The notes under the pieces: generated by a model
The model's input: the letters and a program-made list of their open reading frames with translations, nothing else
Databases searched by the model: none
Told to the model about the DNA's origin: nothing
Translations under genes and position numbers: made by a program
Source of the DNA: Muribaculaceae bacterium
Lineage (GTDB): Bacteria > Bacteroidota > Bacteroidia > Bacteroidales > Muribaculaceae
Length of the DNA: 45,016 bases
Direction of reading: 5' to 3'
Assembly (NCBI GenBank): GCA_022508985.1
Contig: JAFLUA010000015.1
Span: 1 to 45,016 of the forward strand
In this document: positions 37,633-45,016 of the stretch, in pieces
Position numbering within the stretch: position 1 is the stretch's first letter
Layout: every line of letters begins with the position of its first letter

Positions 37633-38619
37633 TTAAGCCTCTTCAATCTTTATCTTTTCCTCTTTCCTAACTTTTTGCCAATCAAATTGTTCGATTAATT
37701 CATCTAAGCGGCACAGACACCTTTCCGGAAGGAGCCCGGCGGCATAGCCCAGCACGCCATATATTTCTTCCGGCGAATACTTCTTGCGTAGCTCCTCCAT
37801 GCTTGCCGACCGATCGCGTTTCGACAGACGCTGCATAGCGTCGTTGCATATCAGTGGCAAATGTGCAAAACGCGGAACATCAAATCCGAGTAAATCATAT
37901 AGATAAAGCTGCTGAGTTGTCGACAACAACAAATCACAACCACGCACAACTTCCGTTATTCCCATCAAGGCATCGTCTACGACAACAGCCAGTTGATAAG
38001 CCCACGCACCATCGGCACGGCGAAGGATGAAATCGCCACACACATCGGCGACATTGGCCGATTGTAGGCCAAAGACAACATCTTCGAAACATACCTCTCT
38101 ATCAGGCGTAAACAGCCGCGTTGAATGAGCTCGACAACCGACGTTTGACGGCGTTACAAAGGGCGGTTCGTCCGAGGGCCTACATGCGCCACTATACACT
38201 ACTCTGCCATCTGTCTGATGCGGCGCCTGCGTAGCAAGAATATCTGCACGGCGACAATAGCACGGATATGTAACACCCTGCGACAAAAGTTCTTTATAAT
38301 AGCGCGCATAAATGTCGCCTCTTAGACTTTGCTCATAGGGCCCATTAGCGCCGCCACCGTCAAGGCCGCCCTCGTCCCACTCCAAGCCAAGCCAATGCAA
38401 ATCGTCTTCTATCTGCCGAGCATACTCCACCTTTGAGCGCTGTGGGTCAAGATCTTCTATTCTCAGCACCCATTGCCCGCCCGATTTACGCACCGACAGA
38501 TACGACATCAATGCCGTAAATATATTGCCCAAGTGCATTCGGCCAGTTGGTGAGGGCGCAAATCGCCCCCTTACCGGCTTCCCGCTCAATGGCTCTATGT
38601 TTCCTTCCTGTTTTTTCAC
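37633..38619 (-). CDS. gluQ: Glutamyl-Q tRNA(Asp) synthetase
   Basis: GluQRS attaches glutamate to the queuosine base at position 34 of tRNA(Asp). The 328-residue protein has the class I motif FAPSPTGRMHLGN near 21-33, RIEDLDPQR near 54-62, CYCRRADIL near 121-129 (a partial zinc-site pattern), and SKRDRS in the place of KMSKS. It lacks the anticodon-binding domain of a full GltX, so it is GluQRS. The start is GTG at 38619, and a -7 box ends about five bases upstream. It lies 100 bp before dxr. Confidence 0.92.
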   Translation of the reverse strand: MKKQEGNIEPLSGKPVRGRFAPSPTGRMHLGNIFTALMSYLSVRKSGGQWVLRIEDLDPQRSKVEYARQIEDDLHWLGLEWDEGGLDGGGANGPYEQSLRGDIYARYYKELLSQGVTYPCYCRRADILATQAPHQTDGRVVYSGACRPSDEPPFVTPSNVGCRAHSTRLFTPDREVCFEDVVFGLQSANVADVCGDFILRRADGAWAYQLAVVVDDALMGITEVVRGCDLLLSTTQQLYLYDLLGFDVPRFAHLPLICNDAMQRLSKRDRSASMEELRKKYSPEEIYGVLGYAAGLLPERCLCRLDELIEQFDWQKVRKEEKIKIEEA

Positions 38620-38623
38620 TGCA

Positions 38624-38631
38624 CAAAGTTA
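38624..38631 (-). promoter_or_regulatory. Candidate -7 box for gluQ
   Basis: On the minus strand TAACTTTG matches TAnnTTTG and ends five bases before the GTG start, so the mRNA may be leaderless. TTG at residue 11 is an alternative start that would give a short leader. Confidence 0.4.
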
Positions 38632-38664
38632 ACAAAACTTTAACCTAAATAGTAGAAAAAGTAG

Positions 38665-38672
38665 TATCTTTG
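38665..38672 (+). promoter_or_regulatory. Candidate -7 box for the DUF4286-ruvC-ligA operon
   Basis: TATCTTTG matches TAnnTTTG, 19 bp before the DUF4286 ATG. TTTA at 38639-38642, 22 bp upstream, may be a weak -33 element. Confidence 0.5.
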
Positions 38673-38691
38673 GCAAAAAATTATTTGCTGC

Positions 38692-39021
38692 ATGATATTG
38701 CTGAACACTACTTTCTGCGTCGACGCTAACATTGCCGAGCCCTTCGTCGAGTTTATTAAAGACATATACCTCCCCACCGCTGAGGTGGTCAAGATGTATG
38801 CCCCTCTACTTTGCGAATTAAGATGCCCGGCCGACGACAACCCTAAACAACCAACTCGCACTTTTGCCCTTCAGATGCGAGCACCTTCGCAACATGTGGC
38901 CGACTTCTTCAAAAACGACATCCTGCCAAATATCTACCATGAAATTGGCCAAAAATGGGCTTTGGGTGTCGTTATGTTTGAATCTGTTCTCGACGTTATT
39001 CACGACCCCCTCAAAGAATGA
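38692..39021 (+). CDS. DUF4286 family protein
   Basis: The 109-residue soluble protein begins [20 protein letters not shown] and matches DUF4286, a small ferredoxin-like family common in Bacteroidota, with unknown function. Its stop overlaps the ruvC ATG by 4 bp (ATGA), so translation is coupled. Genomic company with ruvC and ligA hints at DNA repair but is not proof. Confidence 0.85.
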   Translation: MILLNTTFCVDANIAEPFVEFIKDIYLPTAEVVKMYAPLLCELRCPADDNPKQPTRTFALQMRAPSQHVADFFKNDILPNIYHEIGQKWALGVVMFESVLDVIHDPLKE

Positions 39022-39599
39022 TACAAGAAAATGTTAAATCGGCCGACCGTATCATCATAGGTATCGACCCCGGTACTAACGTTATGGGCTACGGTATTCT
39101 CGGTATTTATGGCAAAAAGCCCGAGATGATTGCTATGGGGGTGATTGAATTGTCTAAACTTGGCGACCACTACCTCCGGCTCGGTCGTATATATGAGCGC
39201 ATAAGCATGCTCGTGGAGCAATATTGCCCCGACGAAATGGCAATCGAAGCGCCTTTCTTTGGCAAAAACGTGCAGTCGATGTTGAAACTCGGACGCGCTC
39301 AAGGGGTCGCTATGGCCGCGGCTTTATCGCGCCAAGTCCCTATAACAGAGTACGAGCCACGTAAAATTAAGATGGCTATTACCGGAAATGGGGCCGCTTC
39401 TAAAGAGCAAGTTTGCGAAATGCTAAAACGCATTCTAAACATACCCGCCGAGAGTATTTTGCCTAAACTCGATGCCACAGATGCACTCGGTGCTGCATTA
39501 TGCCATTTCTACGAGTCTTCGCGACCAACAGCTGCCAAAGGGCCTTCGTCGTGGAAAGATTTCATAGCTAAAAACCCCGACAAAGTAAAAGGTCTATAA
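39018..39599 (+). CDS. ruvC: Crossover junction endodeoxyribonuclease RuvC
   Basis: RuvC resolves Holliday junctions made during homologous recombination, with RuvAB. The 193-residue protein has the catalytic acidic set D17 in IGIDPGTN, E77 in AIEAPFF, and D152 and D155 in [13 protein letters not shown], plus the [15 protein letters not shown] helix. The ATG overlaps the DUF4286 stop. ligA follows after 6 bp. ruvA and ruvB are elsewhere. Confidence 0.96.
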   Translation: MIQENVKSADRIIIGIDPGTNVMGYGILGIYGKKPEMIAMGVIELSKLGDHYLRLGRIYERISMLVEQYCPDEMAIEAPFFGKNVQSMLKLGRAQGVAMAAALSRQVPITEYEPRKIKMAITGNGAASKEQVCEMLKRILNIPAESILPKLDATDALGAALCHFYESSRPTAAKGPSSWKDFIAKNPDKVKGL

Positions 39600-39605
39600 T
39601 ATATT

Positions 39606-41654
39606 ATGCCACAACAGCTTACACTCGACTTCTTAAATAACGATGGCGACGACGCGGCGCGCATCTTGCAGTTGCGAAAAGAGCTTCATCGACACAACTA
39701 TCTTTATTACGTAAAAAATACTCCGGAAATAAGCGACTACGACTTCGACATGCTCATGAAAGAGCTCGAAGCTCTCGAGGCAAGTCATCCCGAGATGCAC
39801 GACCCCAACTCTCCCACAAGCCGCGTCGGGTCCGACTTAGCCGACGGTTTTCGGCAGGCTGCCCACGTCTACCCAATGCTCTCTCTGGCAAATACCTATT
39901 CCATTGATGAAGTCGATGCTTGGGGCAAGAGAGTCGAAGAAGCCCTACAAGGTCAACAATCATGCATCATAGGCGAGATGAAGTTCGACGGCACAAGCAT
40001 TTCTCTAATATATGAGCATGGCAAACTCGTTAGAGCCGTAACGCGTGGCGACGGCGAAAAAGGCGATGTTGTAACCGACAACGTACGCACCATCCAGAGC
40101 ATACCCCTCACGCTTCAAGGCGAGGGGTGGCCCGAGTTCTTTGAGATTCGAGGGGAGATTGTTCTACCATGGGCTGCTTTCGACCGCCTTAATGCCGAAA
40201 GAGAAGCCGCCGGCGATGCTCTATTCGCCAATCCTCGTAACGCTGCTTCGGGCACCCTCAAGCTTCTTAACCCTACAGAGGTGGCCCGGCGTGGCCTCGA
40301 TGCTTATTTCTATTACCTCCTGGGCGAAAACCTGCCGGCCGACAACCACTACGACAACATGATGGCGGCGAGGGCGTGGGGATTCAAAGTGAGCGACGCC
40401 ATGACGCCATTATACTCTCTCGACGATGTCGACCAGTATATCAACCATTGGGACAGTGCACGCAAAGAACTCCCGGTCGCTACCGATGGTCTCGTTTTCA
40501 AAGTTAACTCTCTGAGGCAGCAACTCAACCTCGGCTTTACCGCTAAATCGCCGCGGTGGGCTGTCGCTTATAAATTTGCCGCCGAGAGAGCCTTGACTCG
40601 ACTTCGTTTCGTGTCTTTCGATGTCGGCCGCATGGGCATTATAACACCGGTAGCCAACCTCGAGCCGGTATTGCTGTCAGGAACCATCGTTAAACGGGCA
40701 TCGATGCACAACGATGACATCATGCGCGCACTCGACATCCACGAACAAGATATGTTATACGTAGAAAAAGGTGGCGAGATAATTCCAAAAATTACTGGAG
40801 TCGACACCTCGGCACGAATACAAGGGGCCAAACCTGTTGAGTTTGTGAGTTCTTGTCCGGCCTGCGGCGCAAAACTAATTCGGGTCGAAGGAGAGGCGGC
40901 GTGGGTATGCCCAAACAAAGAAAACTGTGTGCCGCAGATTGTTGGAAGGATCGAACATTTCGTTGGACGACGCATGATGAACATCGATGGTATTGGCGAA
41001 GAGACTGCCGCGCAGCTGTTCGCCCATGGATTCGTTCACAACATAGCCGACCTTTACGACTTAAAACCGACACAACTACAAGATATTGAAGGCTTCGCAG
41101 AAAAAAGCGCACGACGAGTCATCGACGGCATCGAAGCGAGTAAAAACGTACCATTCGAGAGAGTCGTTTTTGCCCTTTCGATTCCTTATGTAGGCGAAAC
41201 GACGGCAAAAAAAGTGGCCCGGGCAGCCGGCTCTATTGAGCGACTAATGCAAATGTCGGTAGACGAACTCGAAGCCATCGAAGATGTCGGTCCTCGCATT
41301 GCTCGAACAATTGCCGACTTTTTCGCCGACAACGAAAACCAAGCAATAGTAGAACGCCTAAAAGCGGCAGGCCTGAATATGAACATTCCCGACGACGACT
41401 CTGCAACAGCACCCCTCAGCAACGCACTCGATGGCAAATCTTTTGTCATAAGCGGTGTTTTCAGCAAACATAGTCGCGACGAATATAAATCTTTAATCGA
41501 ACGCCACGGCGGTAAAAACACCGGCTCTATTTCAAAGAAAACCGACTTTATCCTCGCCGGCGAAAACATGGGCCCCGCAAAACTTGAAAAAGCTAAGAGC
41601 CTAAATATCACTATCATCGACGAAGACACTTTCCTAAACATGATAAACTCGTAA
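39606..41654 (+). CDS. ligA: NAD-dependent DNA ligase
   Basis: LigA seals nicks in DNA using NAD+. The 682-residue protein has an Ia domain, adenylation lysine K126 in [12 protein letters not shown]-fold region, a four-Cys zinc finger ([20 protein letters not shown] and following C), helix-hairpin-helix repeats ([12 protein letters not shown]) and a C-terminal BRCT domain (about 600-682). Full family length. It closes the DUF4286-ruvC-ligA operon; a hairpin about 180 bp later may terminate it. Confidence 0.98.
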   Translation: MPQQLTLDFLNNDGDDAARILQLRKELHRHNYLYYVKNTPEISDYDFDMLMKELEALEASHPEMHDPNSPTSRVGSDLADGFRQAAHVYPMLSLANTYSIDEVDAWGKRVEEALQGQQSCIIGEMKFDGTSISLIYEHGKLVRAVTRGDGEKGDVVTDNVRTIQSIPLTLQGEGWPEFFEIRGEIVLPWAAFDRLNAEREAAGDALFANPRNAASGTLKLLNPTEVARRGLDAYFYYLLGENLPADNHYDNMMAARAWGFKVSDAMTPLYSLDDVDQYINHWDSARKELPVATDGLVFKVNSLRQQLNLGFTAKSPRWAVAYKFAAERALTRLRFVSFDVGRMGIITPVANLEPVLLSGTIVKRASMHNDDIMRALDIHEQDMLYVEKGGEIIPKITGVDTSARIQGAKPVEFVSSCPACGAKLIRVEGEAAWVCPNKENCVPQIVGRIEHFVGRRMMNIDGIGEETAAQLFAHGFVHNIADLYDLKPTQLQDIEGFAEKSARRVIDGIEASKNVPFERVVFALSIPYVGETTAKKVARAAGSIERLMQMSVDELEAIEDVGPRIARTIADFFADNENQAIVERLKAAGLNMNIPDDDSATAPLSNALDGKSFVISGVFSKHSRDEYKSLIERHGGKNTGSISKKTDFILAGENMGPAKLEKAKSLNITIIDEDTFLNMINS

Positions 41655-41831
41655 GCCAGCTCATCCTTCAAAAACATACCCCAACCGAAATCGCGCCAAA
41701 TTGCCAAATTACATAGAAATATTGCTTGATTTATAAATAATTACTTAAATCTAAGCACTAACCAATTTATACACCTCCAAGGAGGGCCCATTTGCTCTAT
41801 CTAACCCTCAAAATAGAATTGATCTAAACAC

Positions 41832-41874
41832 AATGCAGGGCATGTTTTTTTTCACCACGCCCTGCATTATTTTA
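41832..41874. terminator. Bidirectional terminator between ligA and the secreted genes
   Basis: AATGCAGGGC (41832-41841) and GCCCTGCATT (41859-41868) form a perfect 10-bp stem with a 17-base T-rich loop. On the plus strand the T-rich ATTTTAT follows, on the minus strand GTGTTTAG. It separates converging genes, but is about 180 bp after ligA. The remaining gap 41655-41831 shows no gene. Confidence 0.65.
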
Positions 41875-41911
41875 TCCTAATTAATTATATTTATTTGTAT
41901 TATCTAATTGG

Positions 41912-42676
41912 TTAGAAATCAGTTGTACTTTCTTCTGTGTCGCCCTCGTCATTATCTATCTTAAATTGGAAACTGGAACACTCGGCTTTAAATGCTCCAA
42001 ATACCAATATACCAAAAACAGGTTCTGTCACGTTCACCTTCGATATTTTTGTAATCTCCTGGTTATTAAACTCAAAAGTCAGTTTATCTCCTTGCTTTTT
42101 GATTTTAAGTTTCTCAATAATGTCTTTTTTACCAAGCTTAATCAGACCATTTTTCACATCTGAGGTATTGCCATCTTTTACCGTCTGATATCTGTAAACT
42201 TTGTTGTTTACAATGATAGCCTTAAAATTTCTACTGTCAACAAAATCAAAAAGCAAGCCAACAAACTTATTTTCATTTAATCTTGCCACGAATGTGGCGC
42301 CATAAGTAAAGTCGTCTGTCTCAGGGCTTAATGGCAATTCAACTGTTGAATACACTACCTGATTTGACACCCTTGAGTCTAATACCAGACCGCCATTTTC
42401 TGAAAAATTTATTTTTGCTTTTTTATCATCTGACAGTGTCCATTCAAAATTAGGATCGTTCATCATGTACAAACCATCTTCCAACTCAAAGGTAGCATCT
42501 CCTGCGGCTAATTGTTCCATAATTTTACTAAGGTCACTTACTTGTGACGCATCAATCCCGGCAGCCTCCAGTTGCATCATAATTGCCTTTAAGTCTTTAT
42601 TATCAGCCGAAAACACGTTCACACTTATTGCTAACGCCAATAGAACACTAAGCGCCTTTTTCAATGTATTCTTCAT
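41912..42676 (-). CDS. Secreted protein with a concanavalin-like (DUF1080-type) fold
   Basis: The 254-residue protein has a signal peptide (about 1-24, ending SVNVFSAD), then a helical part (27-55), then beta-strand-rich sequence with FEWTLSDDKKAKINFSENGG, FVARLNENKFVGLLFDFVDSR and YRYQTVKDG, a pattern like laminin-G/DUF1080 lectin-like domains. I do not assign a function; sugar or protein binding outside the inner membrane is likely. It has low GC (42121-42180 has 20 G+C in 60). It starts 30 bp after the stop of the PEGA gene and shares its operon. The acidic tail DNDEGDTEESTTDF is unusual. Confidence 0.7.
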   Translation of the reverse strand: MKNTLKKALSVLLALAISVNVFSADNKDLKAIMMQLEAAGIDASQVSDLSKIMEQLAAGDATFELEDGLYMMNDPNFEWTLSDDKKAKINFSENGGLVLDSRVSNQVVYSTVELPLSPETDDFTYGATFVARLNENKFVGLLFDFVDSRNFKAIIVNNKVYRYQTVKDGNTSDVKNGLIKLGKKDIIEKLKIKKQGDKLTFEFNNQEITKISKVNVTEPVFGILVFGAFKAECSSFQFKIDNDEGDTEESTTDF

Positions 42677-42706
42677 ATTTCTGTAATTTAACTTAATAAC
42701 AAGATA

Positions 42707-43378
42707 TTATTCGCCACCTCCGACAGATGTCTGCAATTCTTGTATCAATGGCTCAAATGTTCGAAGAACGCGATCGTAATTTTTATAACAATTCTCACTA
42801 TTGCAATCGCTATCTCTAATTTGCACATTCAGGCGAACTCGATAACTCAAAACTTCTTCGTCAATAAAGCTCATTCTAACTTCAAGTCGCGTACGCACCG
42901 TTTGGTATTTAAACTTTGTCAAGCGCCATGACGTTTTAATCCAACCCGCGGTTTTGTCTCTAACCTCTATATTGTCGAAGTAACTCGTACATACCGACAT
43001 CAGACGCTTCCAAACCTGCTCCTCCGACATCCCTTTTCGGCAAGTGACATCAAACCATTTATTAGCGATATCAATTCCTTCGCCGCCACCTACCGATGCT
43101 TCCTTTGCTTCGTCTATAGGCAATTGATACAATATCGTTGCCTTTGTATACGATTTTAACAAACGATAATTACGAGTGATATATCCCTCATCCTCTACTT
43201 TGATAATAAAAAAGTCGGTATTTTTATCAAACTTTACTTGATAAGAACCTGTCCCCACCATTTGCCCGTCAACATAAATCTTGGCTGTTTCCGGAATTAC
43301 ATTAATCGTCACTTTCTTTGCAGCATAGGCCGAGAAACTCAGAAGTAACGCACACAGTGATAATAAAATATGCTTCAT
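42707..43378 (-). CDS. Secreted PEGA-domain protein
   Basis: The 223-residue protein has a signal peptide (about 1-19, ending SAYAA), a PEGA domain (21-88; VTINVIPETAKIYVDGQMVG is diagnostic) and an unrecognised alpha/beta C-terminal domain (about 103-215) with Cys pairs. PEGA domains are often found in surface proteins, so an envelope location is likely. SVGGGE occurs at 95-100, between the two domains, and again as the very last six residues. It precedes the lectin-like gene by 30 bp in one transcription unit. Confidence 0.78.
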   Translation of the reverse strand: MKHILLSLCALLLSFSAYAAKKVTINVIPETAKIYVDGQMVGTGSYQVKFDKNTDFFIIKVEDEGYITRNYRLLKSYTKATILYQLPIDEAKEASVGGGEGIDIANKWFDVTCRKGMSEEQVWKRLMSVCTSYFDNIEVRDKTAGWIKTSWRLTKFKYQTVRTRLEVRMSFIDEEVLSYRVRLNVQIRDSDCNSENCYKNYDRVLRTFEPLIQELQTSVGGGE

Positions 43379-43400
43379 AACACTTTTGATGCTTCCGGAC

Positions 43401-43671
43401 TCACCTCATCAGCACTAAAAAGGATAAAAAAAGAGCGTGAGAGTCTGTATCTGCTACTCGTCCCACGATTCGAGGCTCTGGCATTTGCCCATCAATGTTG
43501 GACGAGCAACGCTCAGGGAGCCTCACGCTGTATGATTCACCTTCGAAATCGTATATCCAATTTCGGCTAAACATCATACCCGAAGCCGCCTATCGTTGTC
43601 TCACTCTCGACATTGATTTTTTTGAAACTGCCAGATTTCGAATCGTCAAGAATAAGCGTCGGATAAACGCT
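43401..43671 (-). pseudogene. Possible broken gene, two overlapping reading frames
   Basis: On the minus strand 43671-43567 is open without a start codon (34 residues, ending TTIGGFGYDV), and 43577-43401 is a 58-residue frame from ATG (NWIYDFEGESYSVRLPER, ending in FLVLMR). They overlap at a stop, so a frameshift could join them. The plus strand is also open over the same DNA (43370-43570), so this may be non-coding instead. I do not recognise either frame. Confidence 0.25.
43434..43529. repeat. Nested hairpin with two competing pairings
   Basis: AGCGTGAG (43434-43441) pairs with CTCACGCT (43522-43529), and inside it CTCGTCC (43457-43463) with GGACGAG (43500-43506). A third stem, GAGGCTC (43472-43478) with GAGCCTC (43518-43524), shares bases with the outer stem and excludes it. 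The region lies upstream of the PEGA gene. It could be a structured RNA or a dispersed repeat. Confidence 0.45.
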
Positions 43672-43859
43672 CTATTATGTCTTTGCGCCCCGCCACACAG
43701 TTCCCTCTCTGAGGCTCCGTTTAGCGGTTGCGCTTGCAAATTTAATAATTAATTTTTATAAACAAACATTTTTTCAAAATTACTTCTCATCAAAATTTCA
43801 ATCCCTCAATTCATAGCTTCCTTTTAATTTGCTTTTGCCGTTTTTTTCGTAGATTCCAA

Positions 43860-43952
43860 AACGAAGTGCAAAAACCTTCGTTAAGAGAATCACCTCTCTC
43901 ACTCCTCTCGTGAGGGGATGCCCGAGCGGCGGGGGCTGACGAGACAGCCCCC
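43860..43952. other. Cluster of three hairpins before the IS30 element
   Basis: Three stems follow one another: AACGAAG (43860-43866) with CTTCGTT (43876-43882); CTCTCAC (43896-43902) with GTGAGGG (43910-43916, one wobble); and GGGGGCTG (43931-43938) with CAGCCCCC (43945-43952). None has a T-run, so these are not ordinary terminators. They end 8 bp before the IS30 left end. The whole 43379-44036 gap has no convincing intact gene. Confidence 0.5.
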
Positions 43953-43960
43953 AAGCGCGA

Positions 43961-43980
43961 CCTGCTTAAACAAGCAATAC
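43961..43980. repeat. IS30 left inverted repeat
   Basis: The sequence aligns with the right end when that is reverse-complemented, sharing CCT, CTT and ACAAGCAA. It also has an internal GCTT-AAAC-AAGC symmetry. Confidence 0.6.
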
Positions 43981-43994
43981 AAAAAAATGAAAAA

Positions 43995-44010
43995 GGAGAC
44001 CGAAGTCTCC
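43995..44010 (+). promoter_or_regulatory. Hairpin in the transposase leader
   Basis: GGAGAC-CGAA-GTCTCC is a perfect 6-bp stem with a tetraloop, 26 bp before the transposase ATG. No T-run follows, so it is not a terminator. Hairpins in this place in other insertion sequences limit translation from outside transcripts; the same could hold here. Confidence 0.5.
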
Positions 44011-44036
44011 TCAGGAATAATTAATTTTGTATTGTA

Positions 44037-44990
44037 ATGTATAACCAATTATCCCGTGAGCAAAGATACGCAATTTATCTGGGAATTAAAGAAAATAAAA
44101 CAAAAACTGCAATTGCTCTGCAGATAGGCGTCAGCGTATCGACAGTTAGCCGTGAAATAAGGCGTAACACCAACCGTCAGGGACATTATGTATATCAACA
44201 TGCCTGCGAATTGGCCGCAGCAAAGCGTTGGCGTAGCTGCTCAAACCGCAGGACACCTCAATGGGTGATAAACGAGGCCCTGGCGCTGCTCAAACTCAAT
44301 CAATGGTCTCCACAGCAGATATCGGGGTGGCTGCTTAAAACCAAAGGTATAGGCATCTCCCATGAACGTATCTATCAGGAAATACGACGGGATTCAACCG
44401 GTGAACTTCGCCGACATACAAGGCATAAGATGAAATACCGCCATCATAAATATCGGACCAAGAGTACCAAAGCGACAAACATCCCCGATAGAGTCAGTAT
44501 TCATGACCGGCCTGCCGAAGCCGACGGAACGCGCTTCGGTGACTGGGAACTCGATTTAATTGTCGGTAAAGGTCAACATAGTGCCCTGATTACTCTTACG
44601 GAACGCTCATCCAACTATATCATAATGGAATATGTGCCAACTAAACATCCTGCCGTGGTGGCGGACAAAATATGGAAGATGTTGCTGCCATTCAAAGGAG
44701 AAGCCCTGAAAACTATTACCACCGACAACGGCTTTGAGTTCGCCCATCACAGGACATTTGCCAAAAAACTCAACACTAAAGTCTATTTCACCGACTCTTA
44801 CAGTTCATGGCAGAAAGGCGCAATTGAAAATGCAAATAAGCTTATCAGACAATATTTCCCCAAAGGTACTGATTTTAACCTTGTTACAAGACAACAAATT
44901 ATGAATGTGCAAAAAAAATTAAACGCTCGACCTCGTCGTAAACTAAATTTTGAGATTCCAACTAAAGTATTTTACAAACTTTGTCCTTAA
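44037..44990 (+). CDS. IS30-family transposase
   Basis: The 317-residue DDE transposase moves the element. It has an N-terminal HTH region (QLSREQRYAIYLGIKENK, then IALQIGVSVSTVSREIRRN near 26-44), a second DNA-binding part (residues 75-120), and a catalytic core with GDWELDLIVGKG (D169/D173), TTDNGFEF (D230) and GAIENANKLIRQYFPKGTDF (E264). Length matches the family, such as the transposase of IS4351. No frameshift. It fills almost all the element, and appears functional. Confidence 0.95.
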   Translation: MYNQLSREQRYAIYLGIKENKTKTAIALQIGVSVSTVSREIRRNTNRQGHYVYQHACELAAAKRWRSCSNRRTPQWVINEALALLKLNQWSPQQISGWLLKTKGIGISHERIYQEIRRDSTGELRRHTRHKMKYRHHKYRTKSTKATNIPDRVSIHDRPAEADGTRFGDWELDLIVGKGQHSALITLTERSSNYIIMEYVPTKHPAVVADKIWKMLLPFKGEALKTITTDNGFEFAHHRTFAKKLNTKVYFTDSYSSWQKGAIENANKLIRQYFPKGTDFNLVTRQQIMNVQKKLNARPRRKLNFEIPTKVFYKLCP

Positions 44991-45016
44991 TTTTGCACTT
45001 GCTTGTTGAAAGTAGG
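44991..45016. repeat. IS30 right inverted repeat at the window end
   Basis: The terminal bases include GCACTTGCTTGTTG and end AAAGTAGG. They follow the transposase stop directly and are the inverse of the left end. The window stops here. Confidence 0.6.

Larger units (their letters stand above)
43961..45016 (+). mobile_element. IS30-family insertion sequence
   Basis: The element spans 1056 bp here, typical for IS30. The left end CCTGCTTAAACAAGCAA (43961-43977) matches the inverted right end, which reads CCTACTTTCAACAAGCAA on the minus strand (45016-44999), with one indel and a few mismatches. One intact transposase gene lies between. The right end coincides with the window end, so the flank and any target duplication are not visible; exact ends may be off by a few bases. 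Confidence 0.75.

Noticed and set aside
43911-43960. tRNA-like 5' end (GATGCCCGAGCGG) with a stem
   Set aside because: It recalls the start of type II tRNAs, but the stem that would be the anticodon arm has 8 pairs and a 6-base loop, and no T-arm or acceptor partner follows.

Overview
The window looks like chromosomal DNA of a Bacteroidales bacterium, most likely from the Muribaculaceae or a close relative. The reasons are Bacteroidota-restricted families (DUF4491, DUF4492, DUF4286), a DPP III peptidase with the HECLGH motif described from Bacteroides, TAnnTTTG-type promoter boxes, few Shine-Dalgarno sites, and an OM beta-barrel protein with a carboxypeptidase-regulatory-like N-terminus. The family assignment is inference; the order is well supported. 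Most of the window is housekeeping DNA. The accessory parts are the two ends and a low-GC glycosyltransferase pair near 24-25.6 kb.

Layout. 0.1-1.2 kb: a zinc-finger plus four-HTH protein of the kind found beside integrases, with four 10-bp iterons just upstream. 1.3-6.0 kb (minus): a tightly packed bioA-bioF-nuclease-mnmE operon. 6.0-7.6 kb: a lone ATPase with a DUF4435/Toprim-like end. 7.9-12.4 kb (plus): YitT membrane protein, DUF4492-cydA-cydB (cytochrome bd oxidase) and a YigZ protein. 12.4-13.7 kb (minus): MBL hydrolase and rsmG. 13.8-15.5 kb (plus): S1-domain RNA-binding protein and an ECF-like sigma factor. 15.5-18.0 kb (minus): THUMP-like methyltransferase and pgk. 18.1-23.3 kb (plus): prolyl oligopeptidase and a large outer-membrane barrel protein whose promoter carries a G9 tract. 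23.4-27.8 kb (minus): two glycosyltransferases, then dnaK. 28.0-31.2 kb (plus): DUF4491, response regulator, histidine kinase, superoxide dismutase. 31.3-38.6 kb (minus): rpsO, DPP III, RlmI-like methyltransferase, rseP, dxr, gluQ. 38.7-41.7 kb (plus): DUF4286, ruvC, ligA. 41.9-43.4 kb (minus): two secreted proteins of unknown role. 43.4-45.0 kb: an unexplained structured region followed by an IS30-family element that runs to the end of the window.

How the genes fit together. Cytochrome bd, superoxide dismutase and DnaK fit an anaerobe that scavenges and survives low oxygen. BioA and BioF catalyse two of the middle steps of biotin synthesis; bioB, bioC and bioD are not here. Dxr feeds the non-mevalonate isoprenoid pathway and RseP is a membrane-embedded protease, both placed in an envelope and translation gene string with gluQ.

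No complete new system is obvious. The best leads are the four-HTH protein facing four in-phase iterons, the G tract inside an outer-membrane-protein promoter, a palindrome between dnaK and DUF4491, the solitary DUF4435 ATPase, and the hairpin-rich DNA abutting the IS30 element.
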